Shown here: in pieces, positions 28,673 to 39,086 of the stretch | How positions within the stretch are numbered: the first letter of the stretch is position 1 | Layout of the letters: each line of letters opens with the position of its first letter | Translations under genes and position numbers: made by a program | DNA from: Rhodobacterales bacterium | GTDB taxonomy: Bacteria > Pseudomonadota > Alphaproteobacteria > Rhodobacterales > Rhodobacteraceae | NCBI GenBank assembly: GCA_002746935.1 | Contig: PDRW01000038.1 | Coordinates: 1-64,000, forward strand | DNA length: 64,000 bases | Direction: 5' to 3' | Notes under the pieces: generated by a model | The model's database searches: none | Seen by the model: only the letters and a program-made list of their open reading frames with translations | Told to the model about the DNA's origin: nothing

Positions 28673-29125
28673 CTACAAGTCGTTGCATTCCCCGGCAGCG
28701 GGGGCATGCTTCACCGACCGGATGAACCCATCCTTCACTTGGAATTCAACCACCACACCAACATTTGGATAGGTCGCCGACTGGATGCACTTCCCGCGCA
28801 CCTGCATGGCGCTGGTGTCGCGCAGATCCTCGAAATTGGTCTGCCACCTCGCATCGTCGTGAGAGTAGGGTTTGGTGATGATATTGCCGATCATCTTGGC
28901 GTTGATTTCAAATTCGAGCCCCGTCCCGACCATGCATTCCGGATCATCGAATGTCAGTGTCCGCGTGTTGGCTTTGATGGAATGGAGATAGGTGTCCGGG
29001 GCTGAGCTCTGGTGATACCAGCACTTGTCGCCGTTTTCGTTGTAAATGAAGCCCTTGGCTGGGTGGTCCGCGTTTGCTCCCGTCGCGATGATCATGGTCA
29101 GCGCGGCTATCGTCAGTTTCTTCAT
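28673..29125 (-). CDS. Secreted protein of unknown function
   Basis: A 150-residue protein with a clear signal peptide (MKKLTIAALTMIIATGANA, then DHPAKGF). Mature part has four cysteines (KCWYH, PECMVG, GKCIQ, GECNDL), suggesting two disulfides in the periplasm. No family was recognised. Ribosome site AGGGAA precedes the ATG. The base composition is visibly less GC-rich than in its neighbours and codon choice is less biased, which suggests acquisition by transfer along with the adjacent Panacea fragment. Confidence 0.7.
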   Translation of the reverse strand: MKKLTIAALTMIIATGANADHPAKGFIYNENGDKCWYHQSSAPDTYLHSIKANTRTLTFDDPECMVGTGLEFEINAKMIGNIITKPYSHDDARWQTNFEDLRDTSAMQVRGKCIQSATYPNVGVVVEFQVKDGFIRSVKHAPAAGECNDL

Positions 29126-29677
29126 AGGTTTCCCTGCGTTTTGCCTGCGATGTTCCGGACACAGCCTGAGCACGTCAAGGATTCGCTGAAACCTTGCCGG
29201 CCGGGTGGCCTCACGGCACGGGGCGCGCGGTCTGGCGGCAGAAGGCTCCATTTGTCCGCAAGACCGGTCTTCCAACAGGCCGCACAGGCACCGGTTCCCC
29301 TCATCTGCACAGGCTTCTGACCCTCTTTCGGCCAAACAACGGGGGAACAGGCCATGGTGCGTTCGGGAGCCGGGCGATGAAAGCCTCATTCCGCCGCGTC
29401 GCAACCCGCGACGGGAAACATCACCCGGCTTCATGGCGATGATCAAGGATGATCAAGCTGGCACCGTTCAGACCATGGATCGGGTTTCATGAGGCGTGAT
29501 CGGAAGATGTCTGGCGCCCCCTGCCAATCATCCCCAACGAGGGCGGTTGCGGCACCGGGAAGGTTTCGCATCCGGCCGGGGCCGTCACTTCCGGCGGCCG
29601 CTGCGCCGCGATGCACCGGAACCCTGCATCGCCCCCGGACAACCGGTGTTTGCCTGCGACACCACCGCCGGGCGGGC
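29126..29677. other. Gene-free stretch
   Basis: About 550 bp between the unknown secreted protein and the SufA-like gene. Open frames here have no start signals or recognisable similarity. No repeat or RNA gene was seen. Confidence 0.4.
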
Positions 29678-30064
29678 TCATTTGAGCGACGGCACCCCGC
29701 CTGCCGGGGGTGTCAGCGTTTCGTCGAACTTGACCGACTCGCCGCAGCCGCAGGCCTCGACCACATTGGGGTTGTGAAACTCGAAGCCGGATTCGAGCAG
29801 CGAGGTCTTGTAGTCGATCTCGGTGCCGAACAGGAACATCTGTGCCATCGGCGCGATCATCACCCGGGCGCCATCCTGTTCGACCACCTCGTCGGCCGGG
29901 TCGATCTCGGTCACATAGTCCATGGTGTATTCCATCCCCGCGCAGCCCCCTTTCCTGACCCCGATGCGCAGCCCCTTGCAGTCGTCGCGCGACATCAGCC
30001 GGGCGATCTGTGCCGCGGCCGCGGGGGTGAGGGTGACGGCCTGTTTGCCGGGGATCGAAAACAT
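29678..30064 (-). CDS. sufA: A-type iron-sulfur carrier (SufA/IscA family)
   Basis: A 128-residue Fe-S assembly protein. The three conserved ligand cysteines are visible: KGGCAGMEYTM and the C-terminal ACGCGES. It starts MFSIPGKQAVTLTPAAAAQI, preceded by AGGAG; an ATG nine codons upstream is less likely. It lies 112 bp downstream of a SufT-like gene on the same strand, so the pair probably supplies or carries Fe-S clusters together. The rest of a suf operon (sufBCDS, iscR) is not in the neighbourhood. Confidence 0.93.
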   Translation of the reverse strand: MFSIPGKQAVTLTPAAAAQIARLMSRDDCKGLRIGVRKGGCAGMEYTMDYVTEIDPADEVVEQDGARVMIAPMAQMFLFGTEIDYKTSLLESGFEFHNPNVVEACGCGESVKFDETLTPPAGGVPSLK

Positions 30065-30176
30065 CGGGCGCACTCCTGGCGGTTCCTGCACGGCCCGGGG
30101 GCTGCCGGGCTCACATGCCTTAACCTAGTCGCTCGGGCATTTCCGCTCAAGAGCCGCCCCGGCGCTCACCCGGGCC

Positions 30177-30539
30177 TCACATGAAGCCAAGCTCCAGCCG
30201 GGCGTCGTCCGACATCATGTCCATGCCCCAGGGCGGATCCCAGGTGATCTCGACATTGACCTGCGAGACCCCGGGCACCGTCCCGATCGCCTCCTGCAAC
30301 CAGCCCGGCATGTCGCCCGCAACCGGGCAGCCCGGTGCGGTCAGCGTCATGATCACGCTCACCACGCCCGCGTCGTCGATCTCGATCGTGTAGACCAGCC
30401 CGAGGTCGAAGATATTGACCGGGATTTCCGGGTCATAGACCGTGCGACAGGCCTCGACCACCTGATCGTAGAGCGGATGGTCGATTGTCGAGGACTTTAT
30501 GATCGGAACGCCCTCCAGATACGGGGTTTCGGTGGTCAT
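30177..30539 (-). CDS. sufT: SufT-like MIP18/DUF59 Fe-S assembly factor
   Basis: A 120-residue protein of the MIP18 family. Motifs: [51 protein letters not shown] and [25 protein letters not shown]. The conserved 'DPEIPvnI.dLGLVy', the Cys of APGCP and the 'PPW....s..ar..Lg' ending are diagnostic. SufT proteins help maturation of Fe-S proteins. First gene of a pair with the A-type carrier; divergent from tgt. Confidence 0.94.
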   Translation of the reverse strand: MTTETPYLEGVPIIKSSTIDHPLYDQVVEACRTVYDPEIPVNIFDLGLVYTIEIDDAGVVSVIMTLTAPGCPVAGDMPGWLQEAIGTVPGVSQVNVEITWDPPWGMDMMSDDARLELGFM

Positions 30540-30785
30540 CGCGCCGCTCCCATCTGGCTGTGGTTAAACCTGAGCGTTCATATAAGGATCGGCCCGGTGC
30601 TGTCCAGACCCGTCCCCGTCCCGGAGCGGGACGGGCTCCGGGCGGGGAAAGCTGCGGGGTGCAATGCGCAAGCGCTCTTGCCGGGGCCGGGCTTTTGCGC
30701 CAAACCCGGCCGGAACCGGCGGGACCGGACCGGGCATGCGATGTGTCTGCGAGGGAACCGCGATCCGCCGCAACCGGGGGCCGAC

Positions 30786-31916
30786 ATGACCGACCGCTTC
30801 TCTTTTGCGCTTCAGGCAACCGATGGCGCCGCGCGTACCGGGGTGATCTCGACGCCGCGTGGCAAGATCCGCACCCCCGCCTTCATGCCGGTCGGCACCG
30901 CGGCCACGGTGAAGGCGATGATGCCCGAGAGCGTGGCGGCGACGGGGGCCGACATCCTGCTCGGCAACACCTACCACCTGATGCTGCGCCCCGGGGCCGA
31001 ACGGGTGGCGCGGCTGGGCGGGCTGCACCGGTTCATGAACTGGGCGGGGCCGATCCTCACCGATTCCGGCGGGTTTCAGGTGATGAGCCTCGCGGAACTG
31101 CGCAAGCTGACCGAAAACGGCGTGACCTTCCGCAGCCATATCGACGGCGCGCGCCATGAACTGACGCCGGAACGCTCGATGGAAATCCAGAAGCTGCTCG
31201 GCTCCGACATCGTCATGGCCTTCGATGAATGCCCGGCGCTGCCGGCGGCGGAGGAGGTGGTCGAACATTCCATGCGGCTCAGCATGCGCTGGGCGGCGCG
31301 GTCGCGTGAGGCCTTCGGCGACCGGCCGGGGCATGCGCTGTTCGGCATCCAGCAGGGCGGGGTGACGCAGGCCTTGCGCGCCGAAAGCGCCGGGGCGCTG
31401 CGTGCGATCGGGTTTGACGGCTATGCCATCGGCGGGCTCGCGGTGGGCGAGGGGCAGGAGGCGATGTTCGGGGTGCTCGATTATGCGCCGGGGATGCTGC
31501 CCGAGGACCGTCCGCGCTATCTCATGGGGGTGGGCAAGCCGGACGATATTCTCGGCGCGGTGAAGCGCGGCGTGGACATGATGGATTGCGTGCTGCCGTC
31601 GCGTTCCGGGCGGACCGGACAGGCCTGGACGCGGCGCGGTCAGGTCAACATCAAGAATGCCCGCCATGCCGACGACCCGCGCCCGCTCGACGAGCACTGC
31701 ACCTGTCCGGCCTGTCGGAACTATTCGCGCGCCTATCTGCATCATGTCTTCCGCGCCAGGGAGATCATTTCGTCGATGCTGCTGACCTGGCACAATCTGC
31801 ATTACTATCAGGAACTTATGAGCGGCATGCGGGAGGCGATCGCAACGGGGCGGTTTGCCGCCTTTGAAGCCGGGTTCCACCGGGCGCGCGCCGAGGGGGA
31901 TATCGAGCCGCTGTAG
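30786..31916 (+). CDS. tgt: Queuine/preQ1 tRNA-guanine transglycosylase
   Basis: A 376-residue enzyme exchanging guanine 34 for preQ1 in GUN-anticodon tRNAs. Motifs: [42 protein letters not shown] (catalytic base), [43 protein letters not shown] (second catalytic Asp) and the Zn site [17 protein letters not shown]. The start MTDRFSF is the family start; the frame upstream is spacer. The usual partners queA and queuosine synthesis genes are not adjacent. Confidence 0.98.
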   Translation: MTDRFSFALQATDGAARTGVISTPRGKIRTPAFMPVGTAATVKAMMPESVAATGADILLGNTYHLMLRPGAERVARLGGLHRFMNWAGPILTDSGGFQVMSLAELRKLTENGVTFRSHIDGARHELTPERSMEIQKLLGSDIVMAFDECPALPAAEEVVEHSMRLSMRWAARSREAFGDRPGHALFGIQQGGVTQALRAESAGALRAIGFDGYAIGGLAVGEGQEAMFGVLDYAPGMLPEDRPRYLMGVGKPDDILGAVKRGVDMMDCVLPSRSGRTGQAWTRRGQVNIKNARHADDPRPLDEHCTCPACRNYSRAYLHHVFRAREIISSMLLTWHNLHYYQELMSGMREAIATGRFAAFEAGFHRARAEGDIEPL

Positions 31917-31920
31917 CCGG

Positions 31921-32032
31921 CCCCCGGCGCCGCGCCGGCGCCGCGCCGGCGCCTCACCCCCAGCGCCGGGCCGGCGCCTCACCCCCCCCCGGCGCCGCAC
32001 CGGCGCCTCACCCCCAGCGCCGGGCCGGTATC
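31921..32032. repeat. GC-rich low-complexity repeat after tgt
   Basis: Imperfect copies of GCCGGCGCCTCACCCCC. Two 29-bp blocks, 31946-31974 and 32000-32028, are identical. It separates tgt from a convergent gene and may form strong secondary structure. Confidence 0.7.
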
Positions 32033-32581
32033 TCAGCTCTCGGCGCGTACGACCCGCATGATAAACACCGTGCCGGGGGTTTCGTCCTGACTGAACAGCG
32101 GATCAACGGGTTTGCCTTCGACGTCGAGATACAGCATGAAGCCCGGGCCGCCGAAGGGGCGGGACGCGGTAAACCTGTTATCGCCCGCGACCTCCCATTG
32201 CGGTTCCCAGTCGAGGTAGTGTTTCATCGCCGAACTGACCGAGACCCAGCCGACGTCGACCGGGCCAAGTCCGGCAAAGGACAATGCCGCCACGTTTTCG
32301 GCGATGATGCCACCGGCGAGATGGCGCGGAATGCGCAGGATTTCGATGCCGTCCGGGGTCATGCCGCTCTGAAACCCGGGCACCCCGGCAAAGGCGCCGA
32401 TGAACGACCCCTCGCGCGCGAGCTGTCCGAGCAGGGCAGGGACGATCTTCGCGGGAAGAAATTTGTCGATCCCGGCCTCGCCCGTCGGCTCCCCGGACGG
32501 CCCGTCGGGCTGAGGTGAAACGGGGGGCGGGGCAGTTTCGGGCGCTTTTGCTTTGGCGCGGTGGCGGGCAAAGTTGAACAT
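32033..32581 (-). CDS. Conserved-looking hypothetical protein
   Basis: A 182-residue protein without signal peptide or membrane segment. After a Pro/Ala-rich N-terminal stretch it has a mixed alpha/beta part: IDKFLPAKIVPALLGQLAREGSF, FQSGMTPDGIEILRIPRHLAGGIIAEN and a C-terminal stretch of short strands (FMLYLDVEGKPVDPLF, GTVFIMRVVRA). No family was recognised. The start MFNFARHR is preceded by AGGA. It stands alone between tgt and a hypothetical membrane protein. Confidence 0.65.
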   Translation of the reverse strand: MFNFARHRAKAKAPETAPPPVSPQPDGPSGEPTGEAGIDKFLPAKIVPALLGQLAREGSFIGAFAGVPGFQSGMTPDGIEILRIPRHLAGGIIAENVAALSFAGLGPVDVGWVSVSSAMKHYLDWEPQWEVAGDNRFTASRPFGGPGFMLYLDVEGKPVDPLFSQDETPGTVFIMRVVRAES

Positions 32582-32926
32582 GTGGATCCTGTCTTTGGCG
32601 CTTTGGGATCGCTGAAGCATGGATCGCAACAATGTCGGAACTTTGACTGAAACCGGACGATTTCAACTGCCTGTCAGGGTGGGCGACGGCCTGTTGTGAT
32701 GTCAGGCCCAATACAGGCTTGCGGTGCGGGCTTGCGGTGCGGGGCTTTGCTTGCGGTCTTGCGGTCGGGGGCCTGCCCGGTGCGCGCGGGGCTTTTGCCG
32801 GGCCCGCAGCGCTGCCCGCACCTCCCCGGGCCTGCCGCTCTACCCGGCAAGGGTCCGCACCCGCGGGGGGCTGCCGCTCCCCGGGTGCCGTCCGCGCCCC
32901 CGTTGCACCCGGAGGTGTCCCGGGGC
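32582..32926. other. Spacer with GCTTGCGGT repeats
   Basis: About 345 bp. Around 32714-32768 the unit CTTGCGGT(G)CGGG occurs four times in degenerate tandem form. The rest is GC-rich with no supported gene. Confidence 0.45.
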
Positions 32927-33964
32927 TCAGGACGCCTGCCGCCAGCTTCGCGCGCTCCCGGGCGCCCTGCCGTCATCGCTGTCATCGCTGTCATCGCGTT
33001 CGGTGCTTTCGGTGCTGTCAGCCGCGTCACGCGCCGCATCCGCCCGCCATTCGGCGAAGGCTGTCTGCACGGTGTCGGCTTTGGCGCAGGCCGTGGGCAC
33101 AGTGCGGTCTGCCTGCTCCCCGGCGGTCTCCCCGGCGGTGCGGTGTTCGATACTGGCGAGGCGGCGGTCGAGCAGCCGGCCGGGGGAATCGTCGAGCCAG
33201 GCGAGAACCGCGGTGCCGAGCGCCATCTGCGGGAAGGTGTGGCTGAACAGAACCAGCCTCCGGTCGCCCAGATCCGCAAAGAAAATCTCGCTCATGCCGG
33301 CCTGGGTCACGCCATGCCGGGTTTCTTCGCGGGCGCTGAGGCGGATGTGAAAGGGCGGGTCGGCTTCGAGAATGTGCAGGCTGGTGACACGGGCGGCATC
33401 GCGGCAGCCTCGGGAGACGGGCTGCCCCGGGCCGGGGGCTGAGGCGTGGGCTGAAGCCGGGGCTGTGCTGGCGCCCTCCACCGCCGCGCAATCGGGATCG
33501 CCACAGCGCGGCCCCGTGCCGGGAGCAGGCACCAGCCCGTACCACAACCGGAAAATGTCGGCCCGGGATCCGGCGCGGACCTTGAAACGGGGTGCGGTGA
33601 GGACGGGACCGGGCAGGCTCAGGAGCCCGTACCTGAGCCAGCGGGCAATCCCGGCCAGACAGATCCAGGCGGCAAGGGCGGTCAGCGGGTCGTCGCCGGC
33701 GCCAGGCCCGGGCCGGTTGCCGGGCAGGGCGGGCGCCAGCAGGAGCAGTGCAAGCCAGGCCATCGCCCCGGCTTCGGCAAGGCTGCGCGCCCGGGGAAAG
33801 GCGAGCGCGAGCGCGGCGGATGCCAGGCCGGCAAGCGGCACGAAAACCCATCCGGGCAGGCCGCCGGGCGCGCCCGCAACCGCCACGCCAAGGGTGCACA
33901 GCGCCATCACCAGCGAAATCCGGCGGCGTTCGCGCGAGACTCGGCGCAGCAGTTGCACGGGCAT
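32927..33964 (-). CDS. Hypothetical membrane protein with disordered tail
   Basis: A 345-residue protein. The first 120 residues hold four or five membrane segments (RISLVMALCTLGVAVAGAPG, VFVPLAGLASAALALAF, AMAWLALLLLAPAL, ALAAWICLAGIARWL). The soluble remainder has a small beta-rich part (RVTSLHILEADPPFHIRLSA, EIFFADLGDRRLVLFSHTF) and a disordered Asp/Ser tail with a DDSDDS repeat from a 9-bp tandem (CTGTCATCG). No family recognised. Divergent from lon. Confidence 0.6.
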   Translation of the reverse strand: MPVQLLRRVSRERRRISLVMALCTLGVAVAGAPGGLPGWVFVPLAGLASAALALAFPRARSLAEAGAMAWLALLLLAPALPGNRPGPGAGDDPLTALAAWICLAGIARWLRYGLLSLPGPVLTAPRFKVRAGSRADIFRLWYGLVPAPGTGPRCGDPDCAAVEGASTAPASAHASAPGPGQPVSRGCRDAARVTSLHILEADPPFHIRLSAREETRHGVTQAGMSEIFFADLGDRRLVLFSHTFPQMALGTAVLAWLDDSPGRLLDRRLASIEHRTAGETAGEQADRTVPTACAKADTVQTAFAEWRADAARDAADSTESTERDDSDDSDDGRAPGSARSWRQAS

Positions 33965-34151
33965 GGCACCCCTCGTTCGTTCGATTCATGTTCCTGATAT
34001 GCCCCGAACAGTTAAGGTCCGGTTTCCCCCTGCACAAAATCTGCCTTCCGCGGTGCATTTCCCGCCGGAAACCCGGCAAAACCGGCCCCCGGAGCCGCTC
34101 CCCCCTTGCCGCGGGGCGCCGCTGGGGGCAGAATGCCGCGCGGGCGAGCGG

Positions 34152-34179
34152 TTGAAACCCGGGTGGGCGCACCCCACTT
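34152..34179 (+). promoter_or_regulatory. Heat-shock (RpoH-type) promoter of lon
   Basis: TTGAAA and CCCCACTT are separated by 14 bp, close to the sigma-32 consensus CTTGAAA and CCCCATnT with 13-14 bp. It lies 75 bp upstream of the lon start. lon is a classic sigma-32 target, so the assignment fits. Confidence 0.6.
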
Positions 34180-34254
34180 GTCATCCGCGAAGAAAGGAGC
34201 GGGCCTGTGCCGCCAGAGAGGGGCCGGGCTGGCTGCCAGCACGAGGAAATACGA

Positions 34255-36672
34255 ATGACCGAGCAAACCCCCGAGCAAATCCCCACGTCGCATCCGGTGC
34301 TTCCGCTCCGCGACATCGTGGTGTTTCCGCATATGATCGTGCCGCTTTTTGTCGGCCGCGAGAAGAGCGTGAAGGCGCTCGAGGAGGTCATGGCGGACGA
34401 CAGGCAGATCCTGCTGGCCAGTCAGATCGACCCCGGGCTCGACAATCCCGACACCGATGCGATCTACCGTGTCGGCGTGCTGGCCAATGTGCTGCAATTG
34501 CTGAAATTGCCCGACGGTACGGTGAAGGTGCTGGTCGAGGGCCAGCGCCGGGTGAAGATCACCGACTTCATCGACAATCCGCGGTTTTTCGAGGCCCATG
34601 CGGTGGTGCTCGAGGAGGCCCTGGGCGATCCGGCGAGCGCCGAGGCGCTGACGCGCTCGGTCAACGAGGAATTCGAGCGTTACGCGAAGGTCAAGAAGAA
34701 CATCCCCGAAGAAGCGCTGGCGGCGGTCTCCGAGACCCATGAGCCGGCGCGGCTGGCCGATCTCGTGGCCGGTCATCTCGGCGTCGAGGTGGGCCAGAAA
34801 CAGGAATTGCTGGAAACCCTCGTGGTCGCCGAGCGGCTGGAGAAGGTCTACGGGCTGATGCAGGGCGAAATGTCGGTGCTTCAGGTCGAAAAGAAGATCA
34901 AGACCCGCGTGAAGAGCCAGATGGAGCGGACCCAGCGCGAATACTACCTCAACGAACAGATGAAGGCGATCCAGAAGGAACTCGGCGAAAACGACGAGGG
35001 CCAGAACGAGGTCGCCGAGTTGGAACGCAAGATCGCCGAGACCAAACTCTCCAGGGAGGCGCGCGAGAAGGCCGAGGGCGAGCTGAAGAAGCTCAGGAAC
35101 ATGTCGCCGATGTCGGCCGAAGCCACGGTGGTGCGCAATTACCTCGACTGGATGCTGTCGATCCCCTGGGGCAAGAAGACCCGGGTGAAGAAGGATCTGA
35201 ACGCCGCGCAGAAGGTGCTCGATGCCGACCATTACGGGCTCGAAAAGGTCAAGGAACGCATCGTCGAATATCTCGCGGTGCAGCAGCGGTCGAAAAAGCT
35301 CAAGGGCCCGATCCTCTGCCTTGTTGGCCCGCCGGGTGTCGGCAAGACCTCGCTGGGCAAATCGGTGGCCCGCGCCACCGGGCGCGAATTCATCCGCATC
35401 TCGCTTGGCGGGGTGCGCGACGAGAGCGAAATCCGCGGCCACCGGCGCACCTATATCGGTTCGATGCCGGGCAAGATCATTCAGGCGCTGAAAAAGGCCA
35501 AGTCTACCAACCCGCTGATATTGCTCGATGAAATCGACAAGATGGGGCATGATTTCCGCGGCGACCCGGCCTCGGCCATGCTCGAGGTGCTCGACCCGGA
35601 GCAGAACAACACCTTCGTCGACCACTACCTCGAAGTGGAATACGACCTCTCCAACGTGATGTTCCTCACCACCGCCAACAGCTACACCATGCCCGGGCCG
35701 CTGCTCGACCGGATGGAGATCATCCCGCTCGCGGGCTACACCGAGGACGAAAAGCGCGAGATCGCCCGCCAGCATCTGATCGCCAAACAGGTGAAGAACC
35801 ACGGGCTGAAGCCGGGTGAATTCGAGCTCACCGAAGAGGGGCTCACCGGCATCATCCGCTATTACACCCGCGAGGCCGGGGTGCGGAACCTCGAACGCGA
35901 GATCGCCAAATGCGCCCGCAAGGCGGTGACGCAGATCGTCCGCGGCGAGACCGACGCGGTCACCGTCACCAAAGAGGTGCTGGAAGACTTTCTGGGGGTG
36001 AAGAAATTCCGCTACGGCCTTGCCGAGAAGGAAGATCAGGTGGGCGTGGTCACCGGCCTCGCCTGGACCTCCGTGGGCGGCGATCTGCTCTCCATCGAGG
36101 CGCTCAGGCTGCCCGGCAAGGGCCGGATGAAGACCACTGGCAAGCTCGGCGAGGTGATGAAGGAATCGATCGACGCGGCCTCGTCCTTCGTGCGCTCGAT
36201 CGCGCCCGAGATCGGCGTGAAGCCGCCGCGCTTCGAGAAATGGGACATCCACGTCCATGTGCCCGAAGGCGCGACGCCCAAGGACGGGCCCTCGGCGGGC
36301 ATCGCCATGGTGACCTCCATCGTCTCGGTGCTGACGCAGATCCCGGTCCGCAAGGACATCGCCATGACCGGTGAAGTCACCCTGCGCGGCAATGTGCTGC
36401 CCATCGGGGGCCTGAAGGAGAAGCTGCTGGCGGCGCTGCGGGGCGGCATCGAGACGGTGCTGATCCCGGAGGAAAACGAGAAAGACCTCGCCGAGATCCC
36501 CGACAATGTGAAACAGGGGCTGACCATCGTGCCCGTCGGCCATGTGCGCGACGTGCTCGACCGCGCTCTGGTGCGCCAGCCCGAGCCGGTGGAATGGGAC
36601 GAGGCCGCCGAGGAAGCCGCCGCGCTTGCCAGGGCGGGTGAGGCGGCCAAGGCCGCGCCGGTCGCCCACTGA
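34255..36672 (+). CDS. lon: ATP-dependent protease Lon
   Basis: An 805-residue serine-lysine protease degrading misfolded and regulatory proteins in the cytoplasm. The N-terminal substrate domain begins [20 protein letters not shown]. The AAA+ module has Walker A GPPGVGKT at 358-365 and Walker [11 protein letters not shown]. The C-terminal protease has the catalytic Ser in [11 protein letters not shown] (Ser680) and the catalytic Lys in GGLKEKLL (Lys723), 43 residues apart as in E. coli Lon. GAGGAA precedes the chosen ATG; an in-frame ATG 16 codons earlier is possible. Preceded by a heat-shock-like promoter. Confidence 0.98.
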   Translation: MTEQTPEQIPTSHPVLPLRDIVVFPHMIVPLFVGREKSVKALEEVMADDRQILLASQIDPGLDNPDTDAIYRVGVLANVLQLLKLPDGTVKVLVEGQRRVKITDFIDNPRFFEAHAVVLEEALGDPASAEALTRSVNEEFERYAKVKKNIPEEALAAVSETHEPARLADLVAGHLGVEVGQKQELLETLVVAERLEKVYGLMQGEMSVLQVEKKIKTRVKSQMERTQREYYLNEQMKAIQKELGENDEGQNEVAELERKIAETKLSREAREKAEGELKKLRNMSPMSAEATVVRNYLDWMLSIPWGKKTRVKKDLNAAQKVLDADHYGLEKVKERIVEYLAVQQRSKKLKGPILCLVGPPGVGKTSLGKSVARATGREFIRISLGGVRDESEIRGHRRTYIGSMPGKIIQALKKAKSTNPLILLDEIDKMGHDFRGDPASAMLEVLDPEQNNTFVDHYLEVEYDLSNVMFLTTANSYTMPGPLLDRMEIIPLAGYTEDEKREIARQHLIAKQVKNHGLKPGEFELTEEGLTGIIRYYTREAGVRNLEREIAKCARKAVTQIVRGETDAVTVTKEVLEDFLGVKKFRYGLAEKEDQVGVVTGLAWTSVGGDLLSIEALRLPGKGRMKTTGKLGEVMKESIDAASSFVRSIAPEIGVKPPRFEKWDIHVHVPEGATPKDGPSAGIAMVTSIVSVLTQIPVRKDIAMTGEVTLRGNVLPIGGLKEKLLAALRGGIETVLIPEENEKDLAEIPDNVKQGLTIVPVGHVRDVLDRALVRQPEPVEWDEAAEEAAALARAGEAAKAAPVAH

Positions 36673-36872
36673 GGCCCGGGCGGGGGGCTGCGTTGCCCGG
36701 CGGGGACGTGCAGGCCCCCCGGCTGTCGCCCGGGCGCGCCGATTGCCGCCTCCCGCCGCGCGCGGACTGCGGGCCATGACCCGCCACTGCAAGCTTCGGC
36801 AAAAAAGCCGCCCCGACAGGCCAAAGACCCCCTTGCAGACAACACCGGGGGGAGATACAAGCCGCGGGCGTC

Positions 36873-36947
36873 GGGTGATTAGCTCAGTGGTAGAGCGCTT
36901 CGTTCACATCGAAGATGTCGGGGGTTCAAATCCCTCATCACCCACCA
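36873..36947 (+). tRNA. tRNA-Val (anticodon CAC)
   Basis: A full cloverleaf can be drawn. The acceptor stem is GGGTGAT paired with ATCACCC. The D-arm begins AGCTCAGTGGTAGAGC. The anticodon stem CTTCG/CGAAG has the loop TTCACAT, giving anticodon CAC. The T-arm has GGTTCAAATCC. Discriminator A and an encoded CCA follow. It reads the valine codon GUG, very common in this GC-rich genome. Confidence 0.96.
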
Positions 36948-37098
36948 TCCCCCCTGCGGGTTAGACGAGTTGAGCGGGTCCGGCGGTTGGGGTGCAGGGG
37001 CCGTCCATGCTCTGGGCCAGTGTTGCCAGATGCCCCGGCGGCTTCGGCCCGCCCCCTTGCCACCGCCCCACCACCCCGTGCCACATGAGGAGCCCGCC

Positions 37099-37671
37099 AT
37101 GTATCCCGAGCTGATCGTCATCCGTCACGGCCAGACCCGATGGAACCTCGAAGGCCGTTGGCAGGGCTGGCGCGATTCGCCGCTGACGGCGCGGGGCGAA
37201 GAGCAGGCCCGGGCGATGGCGGAGATCCTGAGCCGCGAGGGCATCACCGCCGCCACCCACAAGGCTTTCGTCAGCCCGCTGGGGCGCGCCCGGGCGACGG
37301 CGCGGCTGGTGCTGGGCGAGGACTGGGCCGCGACCCCCGACGACAGGCTGCGCGAGATCGGCGTCGGCGGCTGGGAGGGCTGGCTGGTCAGCGACATCGA
37401 AAAGGCCGCCGGTCAGCCGGACGATGCCGCCCCCTTCGCCTTTTACGACGCCGCCCCCGGCGGGGAGGGGATCCCCGCGCTGCATGACCGGGTGCGGGAT
37501 TTCCTCGACAGCCTCACCGGCCCCTCGGTGCTGATCACCCACGGCATCTGCTCGCGGATGATCCGCACCCTCGCCACGGGCCGGACTCTCGACCGGTTCG
37601 ACGAATTGCCGGGCGGGCAGGGGGTGGTGTTCCGGGTTCGCGACGGCGGCCACGAGATGCTCACCGCCTGA
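37099..37671 (+). CDS. Histidine phosphatase family protein
   Basis: A 190-residue enzyme of the phosphoglycerate-mutase-like superfamily. The catalytic motif VIRHGQTRWN is at the N-terminus (phospho-His within RHG), followed by GRWQGWRDSPLTARGEEQA. The acid residue lies in LREIGVGGWEGW and the second His in VLITHGICSRMI. It is likely a cofactor-independent-looking phosphatase of the GpmB type rather than a glycolytic mutase; substrate unknown. AGGAG precedes the ATG. It follows the tRNA gene. Confidence 0.93.
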   Translation: MYPELIVIRHGQTRWNLEGRWQGWRDSPLTARGEEQARAMAEILSREGITAATHKAFVSPLGRARATARLVLGEDWAATPDDRLREIGVGGWEGWLVSDIEKAAGQPDDAAPFAFYDAAPGGEGIPALHDRVRDFLDSLTGPSVLITHGICSRMIRTLATGRTLDRFDELPGGQGVVFRVRDGGHEMLTA

Positions 37672-37783
37672 GGCCCTGACCGTCTGAGGTCGCGGCCCGC
37701 CTGAGACCGTTGCCCGCCGGTCCCTGACCCCGGGTCACGGCCTCCCGCGACAGCCCCGGTTGCAGCCGCCGCTACAGCCCCCG

Positions 37784-38911
37784 CTACAGCCCTTCGTGAA
37801 ATTCCGCCATCAGGTGGCGCACCACCGACCGCAGGGCTTCGTCCACCGGCAAATCGGCCTCGATCGCATCGGCATAGACCCGGCGCTGGCGGTCGGCGGA
37901 ATTGCCGTCCCGGATGATCTGCCGCGCACCCTCGACCTCGGCGACACAGCCGAGGGCCTCGGCGTCTTCATGCAGCAGGTCGATGAGCTCTTCCACAAGG
38001 TCAGAGAACGGCACCAGCGCGCGCTGGCCGAGGTCGATCAACCCGTTGTTGATGCCGTAGCGCATGGCGTGCCAGCGGTTTTCCTCAAGCAGGAAATTGT
38101 CGTAGATCCGCCAGCGGCGGTTTTGCGATTTCAGCCGCCACAGGAAGCGGGTGAGCGACTGGATCAGCGCCGCGAGGGTGAGCGTGGTGTCGATCCGGGG
38201 GCTGACGTCGCAGATCCGCGCTTCCAGCGTCGGGAAACGGGCGGAGGGGCGCAGATCCCACCAGATCTTCGACGAATCCTCAATGAGCCCGAGACCGACG
38301 ATGGCCTCCACCGTGCGTTCATAGGCCGACCATGAGGTGAATTGCGGCGGCAGGCCGGTGCGGGGGAGGTTGTCGAAGATCGTCAGCCGGTAGGAGGCCA
38401 GCCCGGTGTCTTCGCCCTGCCAGAACGGCGACGACGCCGACAGCGCCAGAAGATGCGGCAGGAAATAGGAGAGCTGGTTGAGAATGTCGATCCGGTCTTC
38501 CTCGTCCGGCAGGCCGACATGCACATGCATCCCCGAGATCAGCAGCCGCCGGGCGACGCCGCCGAGCGTGCGGCGCAGCTCGTTGTAGCGTTCGCGGTCG
38601 GTATGGTGCTGGTCGCGCCAGGCCGAGAACGGGTGGCAGGAGGCGGCGATCGGGGCGAGGCCGAAGGCCTCGGCCTGGGTCGCGACGGTGCGGCGGAGCT
38701 TTTTCAGATCCGCCCGTGCCTCGGTGATGTTCCGGCAGACATGGGTGCCGATCTCGATCTGGCATTGCAGGAACTCGGGGCTGACCTGTTCGTCGAGCTC
38801 TGCCTTGCAGGCGTCCATCAGCCCTTCCGGGGCGACGACGAGATCGAGGGTCTGTTTGTCGACGAGGAGGTATTCTTCCTCGATTCCAATGGTGAAGTCC
38901 GGGAGTCTCAT
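37784..38911 (-). CDS. Carboxylate-amine ligase, YbdK/GCS2 family
   Basis: A 375-residue protein of the glutamate-cysteine ligase type 2 family. Key blocks: [19 protein letters not shown] at the start (metal-binding Glu residues), [51 protein letters not shown] and [12 protein letters not shown]. coli YbdK has weak gamma-glutamylcysteine synthetase activity; the true substrate is unknown. The start [14 protein letters not shown] is the family start. Convergent with the phosphatase gene. Confidence 0.94.
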   Translation of the reverse strand: MRLPDFTIGIEEEYLLVDKQTLDLVVAPEGLMDACKAELDEQVSPEFLQCQIEIGTHVCRNITEARADLKKLRRTVATQAEAFGLAPIAASCHPFSAWRDQHHTDRERYNELRRTLGGVARRLLISGMHVHVGLPDEEDRIDILNQLSYFLPHLLALSASSPFWQGEDTGLASYRLTIFDNLPRTGLPPQFTSWSAYERTVEAIVGLGLIEDSSKIWWDLRPSARFPTLEARICDVSPRIDTTLTLAALIQSLTRFLWRLKSQNRRWRIYDNFLLEENRWHAMRYGINNGLIDLGQRALVPFSDLVEELIDLLHEDAEALGCVAEVEGARQIIRDGNSADRQRRVYADAIEADLPVDEALRSVVRHLMAEFHEGL

Positions 38912-38981
38912 GGCCCCAGCCTGCGATGAAATGCCGCGTGAGGCAAGCGTGTTGGCGGGCGCGGCCCTCTCCCGCAAGATG

Positions 38982-39013
38982 AAAACCGCCCCCGAAAGGG
39001 CGGTTTCCGTTTT
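38982..39013 (-). terminator. Terminator downstream of mmsA
   Basis: A 9-bp stem, AAACCGCCC with GGGCGGTTT, and a 6-nt loop. Read on the minus strand it ends in GGCGGTTTTC, a short T run. It lies 75-105 bp beyond the mmsA stop codon. Confidence 0.75.
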
Positions 39014-39086
39014 ACGTCAGGTGAAAGCTGCCGTCACCCCGAAGGGGACCGCGGACAGGCTGGCGCCTGCCCCCCGGGACCGTGGG

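Noticed and set aside
29126-29677. Possible mobile-element remnant between the secreted protein gene and sufA
   Set aside because: No transposase motif, inverted repeat or target duplication could be found in any frame.
34012-36792. A 926-codon open frame antisense to lon
   Set aside because: Same effect as over alaS: a shadow of a GC-rich gene with low-complexity His/Arg/Gly composition.
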